Below are positions 23,353 to 31,952 of a stretch of 64,000 nt of DNA, one piece after another. The stretch is from Streptomyces sp. 1-11 (GTDB taxonomy: Bacteria > Actinomycetota > Actinomycetes > Streptomycetales > Streptomycetaceae): the NCBI RefSeq assembly GCF_007176755.1, contig NZ_BJTV01000011.1, positions 1 through 64,000 of the forward strand, given 5' to 3'. The translations under genes and the position numbers were made by a program. How positions within the stretch are numbered: position 1 is the first letter of the stretch; each line of letters begins with the position of its first letter. The notes below the pieces were generated by a model that was not told the DNA's origin, did no database searches, and saw nothing but the letters and a program-made list of their open reading frames with translations.

Positions 23353-24792
23353 TCAGCCGCGTCCCTTGCGGGGCGCCGTGGCCCAGGCGTGCTGGGCCGC
23401 CAGGTCCGCCTTGACCTCGGCGAGCTGGACGGCGACCGCGCTGGGCGCCGTGCCGCCGCGGCCGCTGCGGGAGGCGAGGGCGCCGGGCACGTTGAGGACC
23501 GAGCGCACCTCCGGGGTGAGGTGGGCGGAGATCTTCGCGAACTGCTCGTCGGTCAGCTCGTCCAGTTCCTTGCCCTCGGCCTCGGCGGCCTTCACGCACT
23601 CCCCCGCGACCTCGTGGGCCACGCGGAACGGCACCCCCTGCTTGACCAGCCACTCGGCGATGTCGGTGGCGAGCGAGAAGCCGGCCGGGGCCAGTTCCTC
23701 CATGCGTTCGCGGTTGACGGTGAGGGTGGCCATCATGCCGGTGAAGGCCGGGAGCAGGACCTCGAGCTGGTCGCAGGAGTCGAAGACCGGCTCCTTGTCC
23801 TCCTGCAGGTCGCGGTTGTAGGCGAGGGGCAGGGCCTTCAGCGTCGCCATGAGACCCGTCAGGTTGCCGATCAGCCGGCCCGACTTGCCGCGCGCCAGCT
23901 CGGCGATGTCAGGGTTCTTCTTCTGCGGCATGATCGACGAGCCGGTGGAGAACGCGTCGTGCAGGGTCACGAAGGAGAACTCCTTCGTGTTCCAGATGAT
24001 GATCTCCTCGGCGATCCGGGACAGGTTGACCCCGATCATCGCGGTGACGAAGGCGAACTCCGCCACGAAGTCGCGGGAGGCCGTGCCGTCGATGGAGTTG
24101 CCGGCGCTGCCGTGCTCGAAGCCGAGGTCGGCGGCGACCGCCTCCGGGTCCAGGCCCAGGGAGGAGCCCGCCAGGGCGCCGGAGCCGTAGGGCGAGACGG
24201 CCGTGCGCTCGTCCCACTGGCGCAGCCGCTCGGCGTCCCGGGACAGGGACTGCGCGTGCGCGAGCACGTGGTGGGCGAAGAGCACCGGCTGGGCGTGCTG
24301 GAGGTGGGTGCGGCCGGGCATGGCCACGTCCGGGTGGGCCTCGGCGAGGCCGACCAGCGCGTCCTGGAGTTCGGCGATCAGACCGCCGATGATCCGGGCG
24401 TGGTCCCGCAGGTACATCCGGAAGAGGGTCGCGACCTGGTCGTTCCTGGACCGGCCCGCGCGCAGCTTGCCGCCCAGGTCGGGGCCGAGGCGCTCCAGCA
24501 GGCCGCGCTCCAGGGCGGTGTGGACGTCCTCGTCGGCGATGGTGCCGACGAAGGAGCCGTCCGCCACGTCCGCCTCCAGCCGGTCGAGACCGGCGATCAT
24601 GCGCGTCAGCTCGTCCTCGGTGAGGAGCCCCGCCTTGTGCAGCACGCGCGCGTGGGCGCGGGAGCCGGCGATGTCGTAGGGGGCGAGCCGCCAGTCGAAG
24701 TGGACGGACGCGGACAGCTTCGCCAGGGCCTCGGCGGGACCGTCGGCGAAACGGCCGCCCCAGAGCCGTACGTCACCGCTGTTGCTGCTCAC
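23353..24792 (-). CDS. argH: Argininosuccinate lyase
   Basis: This 479-aa fumarase/aspartase-superfamily enzyme splits argininosuccinate into arginine and fumarate, the last step of arginine synthesis. The flexible catalytic loop signature GSSIMPQKKNPD is present, with RSRNDQVATLFRMYLR, and GRTHLQHAQPV bears the catalytic His. The start is GTG 24792 (VSSNSGDVRLWGGRF), preceded by GAGGAG at eight bases. It follows argG on the same strand, but a hairpin at 24825-24858 lies between them, so argH may be partly independent. Confidence 0.96.
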   Translation of the reverse strand: MSSNSGDVRLWGGRFADGPAEALAKLSASVHFDWRLAPYDIAGSRAHARVLHKAGLLTEDELTRMIAGLDRLEADVADGSFVGTIADEDVHTALERGLLERLGPDLGGKLRAGRSRNDQVATLFRMYLRDHARIIGGLIAELQDALVGLAEAHPDVAMPGRTHLQHAQPVLFAHHVLAHAQSLSRDAERLRQWDERTAVSPYGSGALAGSSLGLDPEAVAADLGFEHGSAGNSIDGTASRDFVAEFAFVTAMIGVNLSRIAEEIIIWNTKEFSFVTLHDAFSTGSSIMPQKKNPDIAELARGKSGRLIGNLTGLMATLKALPLAYNRDLQEDKEPVFDSCDQLEVLLPAFTGMMATLTVNRERMEELAPAGFSLATDIAEWLVKQGVPFRVAHEVAGECVKAAEAEGKELDELTDEQFAKISAHLTPEVRSVLNVPGALASRSGRGGTAPSAVAVQLAEVKADLAAQHAWATAPRKGRG

Positions 24793-24824
24793 TTGCGTTG
24801 CTCCTCGGAAGTCGTCTGTGTGCG

Positions 24825-24858
24825 GCCGCCTCCCCACCCTTGCAGGCGGGGAGGCGGC
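24825..24858 (-). terminator. Hairpin between argG and argH
   Basis: GCCGCCTCCCC (24825-24835) pairs perfectly with GGGGAGGCGGC (24848-24858) across 12 bases. It lies 51 bp after the argG stop and 33 bp before the argH start, and may reduce readthrough into argH. Confidence 0.6.
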
Positions 24859-24908
24859 TGTCAGGCGATGCGCGCGAGGTGACCCCTACGGAGTCACCCG
24901 CCCGGGAC

Positions 24909-26102
24909 TCAGGCCAGGTCCCGCTTGGCGGCGATCTTCGACGACAGGCTGTAGATGTCGATGAAGCCCTTGGCCGCGGCCTGGTCGAAGGTGTCGCCGG
25001 TGTCGTAGGTGGCGAGGTTGAAGTCGTACAGCGACGACTCCGAGCGCCGGCCGGTGACGACGGCGCGGCCGCCGTGCAGGGTCATCCGGACGTCGCCGGA
25101 GACGTGCTGGTTGGCCTCGTCGATGAAGCCGTCCAGGGCGCGCTTGAGCGGGGAGAACCACTGGCCGTCGTAGACCAGCTCGCCCCAGCGCTGCTCGACC
25201 TGCCGCTTGTAGCGGGCCAGCTCGCGCTCGACGGTGACGTTCTCCAGCTCCTGGTGGGCGGTGATCAGGGCGATCGCGCCGGGGGCCTCGTACACCTCGC
25301 GGGACTTGATGCCCACCAGGCGGTCCTCGACCATGTCGATCCGGCCGATGCCCTGGGCGCCGGCGCGCTCGTTGAGCTGCTGGATGGCCTGGAGCACGGT
25401 GACGGGCTTGCCGTCGAGGGCGACCGGGACGCCCTCCTTGAAGGTGATGATCACCTCGTCGGCCTCGCGCGGGACGGCCGGGTTGGAGGTGTACTCGTAG
25501 ATGTCCTCGATCGGGGCGTTCCAGATGTCCTCCAGGAAGCCCGTCTCGACGGCGCGCCCGAAGACGTTCTGGTCGATGGAGTACGGGGACTTCTTGGTGG
25601 TGGCGATCGGGAGCTGCTTGGCCTCGCAGAAGGCGATCGCCTTGTCTCGGGTCATCGCGTAGTCGCGGACCGGTGCGATGCACTTCAGGTCGGGGGCGAG
25701 GGCGACGATGCCGGCCTCGAAGCGGACCTGGTCGTTGCCCTTGCCGGTGCAGCCGTGGGCGACCGTGGTGGCGCCGTGCTTCTTGGCGGCGGCGACCAGG
25801 TGCTTGACGATCGTCGGCCGGGACAGGGCGCTGACCAGCGGGTAGCGGTCCATGTAGAGGGCGTTGGCCTTGATCGCCGGGAGGCAGTACTCGTCGGCGA
25901 ACTCGTCCTTGGCGTCGGCGACCTCGGCCTCGACGGCGCCGCACGCGAGGGCGCGCTTGCGGATGACGTCCAGGTCCTCGCCGCCCTGGCCGACGTCGAC
26001 CGCAACGGCGATGACCTCGGCGCCCGTCTCCTCGGCGATCCAGCCGATGGCGACGGAGGTGTCCAGACCGCCTGAGTAGGCGAGTACGACGCGCTCGGTC
26101 AC
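24909..26102 (-). CDS. argG: Argininosuccinate synthase
   Basis: This 397-aa enzyme joins citrulline and aspartate with ATP to argininosuccinate. The N-type ATP pyrophosphatase P-loop VVLAYSGGLDTSVA is at residues 5-18; AHGCTGKGNDQVRFE and SPYSIDQNVFGRAVE are family signatures. GTG 26102 is chosen as start because GAGGAG precedes it and the P-loop follows directly. An ARG-box-like site is 30-45 bp upstream, so ArgR (encoded at 40169-40714) probably represses it when arginine is plentiful. Confidence 0.96.
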   Translation of the reverse strand: MTERVVLAYSGGLDTSVAIGWIAEETGAEVIAVAVDVGQGGEDLDVIRKRALACGAVEAEVADAKDEFADEYCLPAIKANALYMDRYPLVSALSRPTIVKHLVAAAKKHGATTVAHGCTGKGNDQVRFEAGIVALAPDLKCIAPVRDYAMTRDKAIAFCEAKQLPIATTKKSPYSIDQNVFGRAVETGFLEDIWNAPIEDIYEYTSNPAVPREADEVIITFKEGVPVALDGKPVTVLQAIQQLNERAGAQGIGRIDMVEDRLVGIKSREVYEAPGAIALITAHQELENVTVERELARYKRQVEQRWGELVYDGQWFSPLKRALDGFIDEANQHVSGDVRMTLHGGRAVVTGRRSESSLYDFNLATYDTGDTFDQAAAKGFIDIYSLSSKIAAKRDLA

Positions 26103-26132
26103 GGGATTCTCCTCACAGTGCATTCGCTGACA

Positions 26133-26146
26133 TGCATGAGTATGCA
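26133..26146. promoter_or_regulatory. ARG-box-like operator of argG (TGCA-N6-TGCA)
   Basis: TGCA-tgagta-TGCA lies 31 bp upstream of the argG start, flanked by further GCAT half-sites (26120-26125 and 26153-26158). The same TGCA-N6-TGCA core is found upstream of argC. This fits ArgR binding to paired boxes. Confidence 0.65.
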
Positions 26147-26315
26147 GAACTCCGCATGATTCGTCAATCGGCGCTCCGGCGAGCCGGAAGTCCCGGCACG
26201 GATTGAACGGGTGAAACCGCTTTCCCGTACTCACCCCCGAACGCAGGCGCCGCGTTGCCCGACCCGGTCTCCCGACCTCCCTCCGTCCCTCTTTCCGACC
26301 AAGTGAGGCTTCCGC

Positions 26316-26765
26316 ATGTCCAGGGCTCTTCCGAAGTACGACAAGCGCCGCGTGGCGGTCATCGGCGGCGCCGCCGCAGTGGTCCTGTCCGGCGCGGTGA
26401 TCGCCGGCTCGGCGCTGGCCGGGACGCCCGACGGAAGCGACGGCGCGGCGAACGCCCGCACCCTCGCCGCGGCGGGCACCATCACCTGCCCCGACGTCGC
26501 CTCCCGGCTGCCCGCCGTACCCGCCTCCGCCAAGGCCGAGGTCGACCGCAACCTCACCCTGCTCCAGACCCAGATCAACGAGGCGAACACCCGGCTCGCC
26601 CGCACCGTCGGCCAGGGCGGACCCAACTTCGTGAACAACGCCATCCTCGGCCCCCTCAAGGACAAACGCGCCTCCACCATCGACCGCATCGCCATCGCCA
26701 TCGGCCGCACCACCACCAAGCCCACCGGCCTCGACACCCTCGCCGCCTGCACGCTCACCAAGTGA
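26316..26765 (+). CDS. Secreted protein, 149 aa, unknown function
   Basis: The N-terminus is a Sec-type signal peptide: basic KYDKRR, hydrophobic VAVIGGAAAVVLSGAVIAGSALA, probable cleavage near ALAGT (residue about 36). The mature part has two cysteines (TCPDV and the C-terminal AACTLTK), probably a disulfide. Between them is a helical segment (AEVDRNLTLLQTQINEANTRL). There is no catalytic motif. The gene is monocistronic, divergent from argG and followed by a strong hairpin. The exported, disulfide-capped helical architecture is all that can be said. Confidence 0.8.
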   Translation: MSRALPKYDKRRVAVIGGAAAVVLSGAVIAGSALAGTPDGSDGAANARTLAAAGTITCPDVASRLPAVPASAKAEVDRNLTLLQTQINEANTRLARTVGQGGPNFVNNAILGPLKDKRASTIDRIAIAIGRTTTKPTGLDTLAACTLTK

Positions 26766-26774
26766 GGTGACAGG

Positions 26775-26819
26775 CGACCGCGGCCGCCCCGCAGACGCCG
26801 GCCGGGGTGGCCGCGGTCG
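26775..26819 (+). terminator. Terminator after the secreted-protein gene
   Basis: A 17-bp stem with one mismatch pairs 26775-26791 with 26803-26819 around an 11-base loop, starting 9 bp after the stop codon at 26765. Confidence 0.8.
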
Positions 26820-26887
26820 GGTGGGAGCCGGACCAGAGGAGCCAAATACTTAGACAGCCGAAGGAGTTGCGCCGATAATCGGCGGAC

Positions 26888-27475
26888 ATGGGAAAGACCT
26901 ACGAACGCATAGACGGCAGGCTCCGCACGTTCATCGAGGAGCAGCCCCTCTTCTTCACGGCCACCGCTCCCCTCTCCGGCGACGGCACGGTCAACCTCTC
27001 CCCCAAGGGGCTCCGCGGCTCCTTCGCGGTGCTGGACGAACTCACCGTGGCCTACCTGGACTTCGCCGGTTCCAACGCGGAGACGATCGCGCACCTGCGG
27101 GAGAACGGCCGGATCACCCTCATGTGGTGCGCCTTCCAGGGGCCGCCGAACATCGTGCGGGTGCACGGCCGGGGCGAGCCGGTATTCCGTGACGACCCGC
27201 GCTTCGCCGGGCTGCTCGCCCGCTTCCCGGACATCGACCCGGGCCCGCACGGACTGCGCGCGATCGTCGTCGTGCACGCCGAGCTGGTCCGCGACACCTG
27301 CGGCTACGCCGTCCCCCGCATGGCGTACGAGGAGGACCGCGATCTGCACGCGAAGCGGTTCGCGCGGGAGGACGACGCCTCGCTGAACGCCTACTTCACC
27401 AAGAAGGAGCACGTGGCGAGCAGCCTGGACGGACTGCCCGGGCTGCCGCTGCCACTGCCCCCCTCTAGCGTCTGA
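26888..27475 (+). CDS. Pyridoxamine 5'-phosphate oxidase-family flavoprotein
   Basis: The 195-aa product has a split-barrel fold typical of FMN- or F420-binding PPOX proteins: FFTATAPLSGDGTVNLSPKG, TVAYLDFAGSNAETIAHLRENGRITLMWCAF and IVRVHGRGEP. Members are flavin-dependent oxidoreductases or haem-handling proteins. The precise reaction is unknown, and it is not PdxH because its PLP-binding C-terminal motif is missing. The start at ATG 26888 matches the family (MGKTYERIDGRL). Its stop is three bases before the start of the transpeptidase-like gene, suggesting a two-gene operon. Confidence 0.87.
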   Translation: MGKTYERIDGRLRTFIEEQPLFFTATAPLSGDGTVNLSPKGLRGSFAVLDELTVAYLDFAGSNAETIAHLRENGRITLMWCAFQGPPNIVRVHGRGEPVFRDDPRFAGLLARFPDIDPGPHGLRAIVVVHAELVRDTCGYAVPRMAYEEDRDLHAKRFAREDDASLNAYFTKKEHVASSLDGLPGLPLPLPPSSV

Positions 27476-27478
27476 GCC

Positions 27479-28180
27479 ATGCGCCCAGGTGTCGTCCTCG
27501 CCCTCGTGTCCGCCTCCGTCTGTGTGCTCGGCCTCACCCCCGCGCGCGGCACGGACCCGCTGCCCGCGCGGATGGCGGACACCGGCGGCGGCACCCAGCT
27601 CATCACCGCCCTGGCGCCGGCCGCCGGCTCGACGTCGGGCACGGTGACCTGGTGGGACCTGCGGGACGGCACGTGGACGGAGACCGGCTCCGCGCCCGCC
27701 AGGTTCGGGGCGAACGGGCTGGTGGAGGGCGGCGCCCGGGTGCAGGGGACCGACACGACGCCGACCGGGCTGTACGGCCTCCCGTTCGGCTTCGGCCTCC
27801 GGGCCGCCCCGGTTGGCACCCGGGTCGGGTACCGGCCGGTGACGGCCGCGTCCTGGTGGTGCCAGGACAACGACTCCGCCTCGTACAACCGCTGGACCGA
27901 GCCGCTTCCGGCGGACTGCCTGGCCTCGCGGTCCGAGAAGCTGGACTCCTACGCTCCGCAGTACGGGTACGCGCTGGTCATCGGCTTCAACTACGACCGG
28001 CCGGTGCGCGGGCGCGGCGCCGGGATCTTCCTGCACGTGAACGGCAAGGGGGCGACGGCGGGTTGCGTGTCCGTGCCCGAGGACGCCATGCGCGCGATCC
28101 TGAGCTGGGCCGACCCGGCGCGCGAGCCGCACATCGCGATCGGGACGGCGGACGGCGCCACGGCCGTCACCCGGTACTGA
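27479..28180 (+). CDS. Exported L,D-transpeptidase (YkuD)-like protein
   Basis: This 233-aa protein has an N-terminal signal peptide (VVLALVSASVCVLGLTPARG). Its catalytic region IFLHVNGKGATAGCVSVPED contains the His and Cys arrangement of YkuD transpeptidases (H...GCVS), here at about residues 187-200. A preceding GYALVIGFNYDRP strand also fits. It probably acts on peptidoglycan stem peptides outside the membrane. The ATG lies three bases after the PPOX stop with no clear Shine-Dalgarno, so translation may be coupled. It ends in a 26-bp tandem duplication shared with the end of the convergent histidine kinase gene. Confidence 0.8.
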   Translation: MRPGVVLALVSASVCVLGLTPARGTDPLPARMADTGGGTQLITALAPAAGSTSGTVTWWDLRDGTWTETGSAPARFGANGLVEGGARVQGTDTTPTGLYGLPFGFGLRAAPVGTRVGYRPVTAASWWCQDNDSASYNRWTEPLPADCLASRSEKLDSYAPQYGYALVIGFNYDRPVRGRGAGIFLHVNGKGATAGCVSVPEDAMRAILSWADPAREPHIAIGTADGATAVTRY

Positions 28181-28209
28181 GCCGCACGGCCGTCACCCGG
28201 TGCTGAGCC
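28158..28209. repeat. 26-bp tandem duplication spanning two convergent stop codons
   Basis: A 26-bp unit starting CACGGCCGTCACCCGGT occurs at 28158-28183 and 28184-28209 with a single difference. One copy holds the transpeptidase stop and the other the histidine kinase stop. Confidence 0.9.
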
Positions 28210-29656
28210 GCACCGTGAAGGTCGTCGAACCCGGCTCGCTCGCCAGCTCCACGCTCCCTTCGTGCGCCTCCACCACCGCCGCCACGATCGACAGCCCGAG
28301 GCCGGCCCCGCCACCGGAGGCGTCCGGGCGGCGGCGGTGCTCGGCGCGGGTGAAGCGCTCGAAGACGCCCGGCCGCACGTCCTCCGGGACACCGGGGCCG
28401 TCGTCGTGGACGGAGAGGATGGCCGTGCCCTCTCCGGCGGCCAGGGTCACCGTCACCTCGGTGCCGTCGGGGGTGTGCAGCCGGGCGTTGGCCAGCAGGT
28501 TGGCCAGCACCTGCTGGAGCCGGTGCGCGTCGCCGGGCACCGTCACCGGTTCTTCCGGCAGGTCCAGCGTCCAGCGGTGCCCGGGGCCCGCGGCGCGGGC
28601 GTCCGTCACCGCGTCCAGCACCAGACGGGTCAGGTCGACCGGGCGGCTCTCCAGGGGGCGGCCCGCGTCCAGGCGGGCCAGCAGGAGCAGGTCGTCGACC
28701 ATCTCGCCCATGCGCGAGGACTCGGCGGCGATGCGCTCAAGGGCCCGGGTCACCTCCGCGGGCACCGGGCCGGGGTGCAGCAGTGCCAGTTCGGCGTGGC
28801 CGCGGACCGAGGCGACCGGGGTGCGCAGCTCGTGGCTGGCGTCGGCGGCGAAGCGGCGCAGCCGCTCCTCGCTGGCGTGCCGTTTGGTCAGGGCGCCCTC
28901 GACATGGCCCAGCATGCGGTCGAAGGCGGCCGCCACCCGGCCCACCTCGCTGCCCGGGTCGGACACCGGGACGCGCGGCGGCAGGGCGACCTCCCCGCTG
29001 GCCAGCGGGAGCTCGCTGACCCGGGTGGCGGTGGCCGCGACCCGGCTCAGCGGGCGCAGCGACCAGCGGACCCAGAGCGCCCCGGCCACGCCGGTGACCA
29101 CGAGGGCCAGGCCGAAGACGATGCCGGCCACCCGTTCCAGGCGGTGGACGGTCGCCTCGACGGGCTCCAGCGGCAGGCCGACGATCAGGACGTCCCCGTC
29201 CCGGCCCGACGAGGCGATGACCCGGTAGTCGTGCAGGGCGGACAGCTGGATGGTGTGCGGGCGGCCGTCGGCCGGGAGCCGGGCGAGCCGCCGCTGGTCC
29301 CCGGCCGTCAGGTCGACGTTCAGGTCGGCGGAGGGGTCGCCGGAGCGGATGAGGCCCTTGTGGGTGACCTTGCCGTCCAGCAGGCGGGCGCCGAAGGTGC
29401 CGGTGGCCTGGCGGCGGGTGTCGAGGTGCTCGTCGCCGTCGTGGTCCGTGCGCGGCGGGTCGTGCTCCATGCTCTCCGGGAACCGGGTGCCGACCTGGAC
29501 GAGCTGTTCGTCCAGGCGCTGGGTCAGGAAGCCGTTCAGCTCGACGACCGCCGCGAGCCCCACGGCCGCGCAGCTCACCGCGAGCAGGACCACGAGGCCG
29601 ACGGTGAGCCGGGCGCGCAGGGTGCGGGGGCGGGGCAGGCGGCGCGGGGCCCTCAC
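28193..29656 (-). CDS. Sensor histidine kinase of the flavin-redox locus
   Basis: This 487-aa membrane kinase has TM1 (about residues 14-38), an extracytoplasmic sensor domain of about 140 residues, TM2 (about 178-200), and a HAMP linker. The dimerisation/phosphoacceptor box is FAADASHELRTPVASVRGHAE (phospho-His in SHELRTP). The ATPase domain has the N box QQVLANLLANARLHTP, DDGPGVPED and GGAGLGLSIV. Its GTG start overlaps the response-regulator stop (GTGA). It presumably senses a redox, metal or envelope cue and controls the divergent ferric-reductase operon; the signal is unknown. Confidence 0.92.
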   Translation of the reverse strand: MRAPRRLPRPRTLRARLTVGLVVLLAVSCAAVGLAAVVELNGFLTQRLDEQLVQVGTRFPESMEHDPPRTDHDGDEHLDTRRQATGTFGARLLDGKVTHKGLIRSGDPSADLNVDLTAGDQRRLARLPADGRPHTIQLSALHDYRVIASSGRDGDVLIVGLPLEPVEATVHRLERVAGIVFGLALVVTGVAGALWVRWSLRPLSRVAATATRVSELPLASGEVALPPRVPVSDPGSEVGRVAAAFDRMLGHVEGALTKRHASEERLRRFAADASHELRTPVASVRGHAELALLHPGPVPAEVTRALERIAAESSRMGEMVDDLLLLARLDAGRPLESRPVDLTRLVLDAVTDARAAGPGHRWTLDLPEEPVTVPGDAHRLQQVLANLLANARLHTPDGTEVTVTLAAGEGTAILSVHDDGPGVPEDVRPGVFERFTRAEHRRRPDASGGGAGLGLSIVAAVVEAHEGSVELASEPGSTTFTVRLSTG

Positions 29657-30393
29657 CGGGTCACCGGCTTCAGCACGTACCCCGCCCCGCGCACGGTGTG
29701 GATCATCGGTTCGCGGCCCGCGTCCACCTTCTTGCGCAGGTAGGAGATGTACAGCTCGACCACGTGGGCCCGGCCGCCGAAGTCGTAGGACCAGACCCGG
29801 TCGAGTATCTGGGCCTTGCTGAGCACCCGGCGCGGGTTGCGCATGAGGAAGCGCAGCAGCTCGAACTCGGTCGGGGAGAGTTCGATCAGCTCCCCGGACC
29901 GGGTCACCTCGCGGGCCTCCTCGTCCATGACCAGGTCGCCCACGACCAGCCGGGGCCCGTCCTCCTGCTGGCGGGCCATGCCGGCCCGGCGCAGCAGGCC
30001 GCGCAGCCGGGCGACGACCTCCTCCAGGCTGAAGGGCTTGGTGACGTAGTCGTCGCCGCCCGCGGTGATGCCGGCGATGCGGTCCTCCACCGCGTCCCGG
30101 GCGGTGAGGAACAGCACGCACACCTCGGGCGTCACCTCGTGCAGGCGCCGCAGCACGGCGAAGCCGTCGGTGTCGGGCAGCATCACGTCGAGGACGACGG
30201 CGTCGGGCAGCAGCTCGCGCGCGGCGCTGACCGCCGACGCGCCGTCGCCGGTCGCGCGCACCTCCCAGCCCTCGTAGCGCAGGGCGCCGGTGAGCACCTC
30301 GGCGAGGTCGGGATCGTCGTCGACGACCAGGACGCGCAACGGGGTGCCGTCGGGTCGGGTGAGGGCCGGTCGGCCGGAACGGGTCGTGTTCAT
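29653..30393 (-). CDS. OmpR/PhoB-family response regulator
   Basis: The 246-aa regulator has a receiver domain (VLVVDDDPDLAEVL acidic pocket, phosphoacceptor Asp in DAVVLDVMLPDTDG, Thr in LFLTARDA, Lys in DDYVTKPF) and a winged-helix domain (LSPTEFELLRFLMRN, VVELYISYLRKKVD, VRGAGYVLKP). The start at ATG 30393 is preceded by GGTAGGCGCG. It is the first gene of a two-gene operon with the kinase and is divergent from the flavocytochrome operon. The direct repeats at 30443-30493 in the shared promoter region are its probable binding sites. Confidence 0.93.
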   Translation of the reverse strand: MNTTRSGRPALTRPDGTPLRVLVVDDDPDLAEVLTGALRYEGWEVRATGDGASAVSAARELLPDAVVLDVMLPDTDGFAVLRRLHEVTPEVCVLFLTARDAVEDRIAGITAGGDDYVTKPFSLEEVVARLRGLLRRAGMARQQEDGPRLVVGDLVMDEEAREVTRSGELIELSPTEFELLRFLMRNPRRVLSKAQILDRVWSYDFGGRAHVVELYISYLRKKVDAGREPMIHTVRGAGYVLKPVTR

Positions 30394-30442
30394 CGCGCCT
30401 ACCAGCATCGCCCCTCGACCGGCCGGCCGTCCGCCCCGCGGC

Positions 30443-30541
30443 CTGTGAGTTTCCTCTGAGGACGCGGGCGGCTCTGTGAGATCTCTCTGAGAAAGCCCTG
30501 CGGGACCCCGCCGGAGCGGCTTTTTCAGAGGTGCCTCAGAA
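30443..30541. promoter_or_regulatory. Candidate response-regulator operators in the divergent promoter region
   Basis: Two near-identical elements CTGTGAG-N6-CTGAGG/A start at 30443 and 30474, exactly 31 bp apart (three helical turns). A near-palindrome TTCAGAGG-TG-CCTCAGAA follows at 30524-30541, about 50 bp before the reductase start. Direct-repeat half-sites are the usual OmpR-family arrangement. Confidence 0.6.
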
Positions 30542-30589
30542 CTTCGGCCCGCACAGTGGCATCGCTGACGGACGAAGGGAACGGCTCTG

Positions 30590-31942
30590 ATGACCACCGT
30601 GGATACGAGGCGGGCGGCCCCGCCCCTGCCGGGGACCGCGCGGCGTTCCCCGGCGGGCTGGGTGCTGGCCGCGCTGTGGGCCGGTGCGGCGGCCGTGGTC
30701 GCGCTCTGGTGGACGGACACCGGGTCCGTGGTCGGCACGGCCGGCTGGCTGACCGGGGGCGGGCGGATCGCCGGCCTGCTGTGCGGGTACGCCTGCGCGG
30801 TCCTGGTGGGGCTGATGGCCCGGGTGCCGCTGCTGGAGACCCGGGTCGGCTCGGACCGGGTGGCCCGCTGGCACGCGATGGCCGGCCGCTACACGATCTG
30901 CCTGCTCGTCGCGCACGTCGTGCTGATCCTCACCGGGTACGCCGCCCAGGACCGGGCCACGCTGTGGCACGAGACGGTGACGGTGGTCCTGGACTACCCG
31001 GACATGCTCAAGGCGACCGCCGGCACGGTGATCCTGCTCGCGGTCGGCGTCACGTCGGTGCGGGCCGCGCGCCGCCGCACCAGCTACGAGTTCTGGTACT
31101 ACGTCCACCTGCTCACGTACGCGGCCGTGTTCCTGGCCTTCTTCCACCAGCTCACGCTGGGCGACCAGTTCAACGGCCGGCCGGTGGCCACCGCCGTCTG
31201 GTACGTGCTGTACCTCGGGGTCGCGGGGCTGGTGGTGTGGTTCCGCGTCCTCGCCCCCGTCCGGCTCAACCGGCGCCACCGGCTGCGGGTGGACTCGGTG
31301 CACCAGGAGGCGCCGGGCGTGTACTCGGTCGTCGTGCGCGGCCGGCACCTCGACGAGCTGGGCGCGCGGCCGGGGCAGTTCTTCCGCTGGCGGTTCCTGG
31401 GCGAGGGGATGGGCTGGACGTCGACGCCGTACTCCCTGTCGGCGCCGCCGCGCCCGGACATGCTGCGCATCACGGTGAAGGCGCTCGGCGGTCACAGCGC
31501 GGCCGTCGCCCTGCTGAGGCCCGGCACCCGGGTGTGGGCGGAGGGCCCCTACGGCTCGCTGACCGCCGACCGGGCCACCAGCCACCACTCCCTGCTGATC
31601 GCGGCCGGTGTCGGGGTCACCCCGCTGCGGGCGCTGTTCGAGACGCTGCCCGGCGAGGTCACCCTGCTGTACCGGGCGCGGTCCGCGGCGGATCTGGCGC
31701 TCGGCGCCGAACTGGAGTCGATCGCCCGCTGGCGCGGCGGCCGGGTGCTGTACGCGCTGAACGGGCCGCGGGGCGAGCGCCCGCACATCACTGCGGAGTC
31801 CCTGCGGGCGTCCTTCCCCGGGCTGGCCGGCCACGACGTCTACATCTGCGGGCCGCACGGCTTCGCACAGGACGTGTACGGGGAGCTCCGGGCGGCCGGG
31901 GTCCCGGACCGCCGCATCCACCACGAGTCGTTCGAGCTGTGA
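30590..31942 (+). CDS. Ferric-reductase-like transmembrane flavocytochrome (copy 1)
   Basis: This 450-aa protein has about six membrane helices (residues 20-220), then an FAD-binding barrel (PGQFFRWRFLG, TPYSLSAPPRP) and an NAD(P)H-binding domain (LLIAAGVGVTPLRALFETLP, YICGPHGFAQDVY, ending HHESFEL). Haem-ligand histidines H95/H109 (13 residues between) and H173/H186 (12 between) reproduce the HX13H and HX12H pattern of NADPH oxidase/ferric reductases. It should pass electrons from cytoplasmic NAD(P)H through FAD and two b haems to the outer face. It is the first gene of a five-gene operon ending with ApbE, with an FMN-domain protein 10 bp downstream as likely electron acceptor. Confidence 0.92.
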   Translation: MTTVDTRRAAPPLPGTARRSPAGWVLAALWAGAAAVVALWWTDTGSVVGTAGWLTGGGRIAGLLCGYACAVLVGLMARVPLLETRVGSDRVARWHAMAGRYTICLLVAHVVLILTGYAAQDRATLWHETVTVVLDYPDMLKATAGTVILLAVGVTSVRAARRRTSYEFWYYVHLLTYAAVFLAFFHQLTLGDQFNGRPVATAVWYVLYLGVAGLVVWFRVLAPVRLNRRHRLRVDSVHQEAPGVYSVVVRGRHLDELGARPGQFFRWRFLGEGMGWTSTPYSLSAPPRPDMLRITVKALGGHSAAVALLRPGTRVWAEGPYGSLTADRATSHHSLLIAAGVGVTPLRALFETLPGEVTLLYRARSAADLALGAELESIARWRGGRVLYALNGPRGERPHITAESLRASFPGLAGHDVYICGPHGFAQDVYGELRAAGVPDRRIHHESFEL

Positions 31943-31952
31943 GGCCGCAGAC

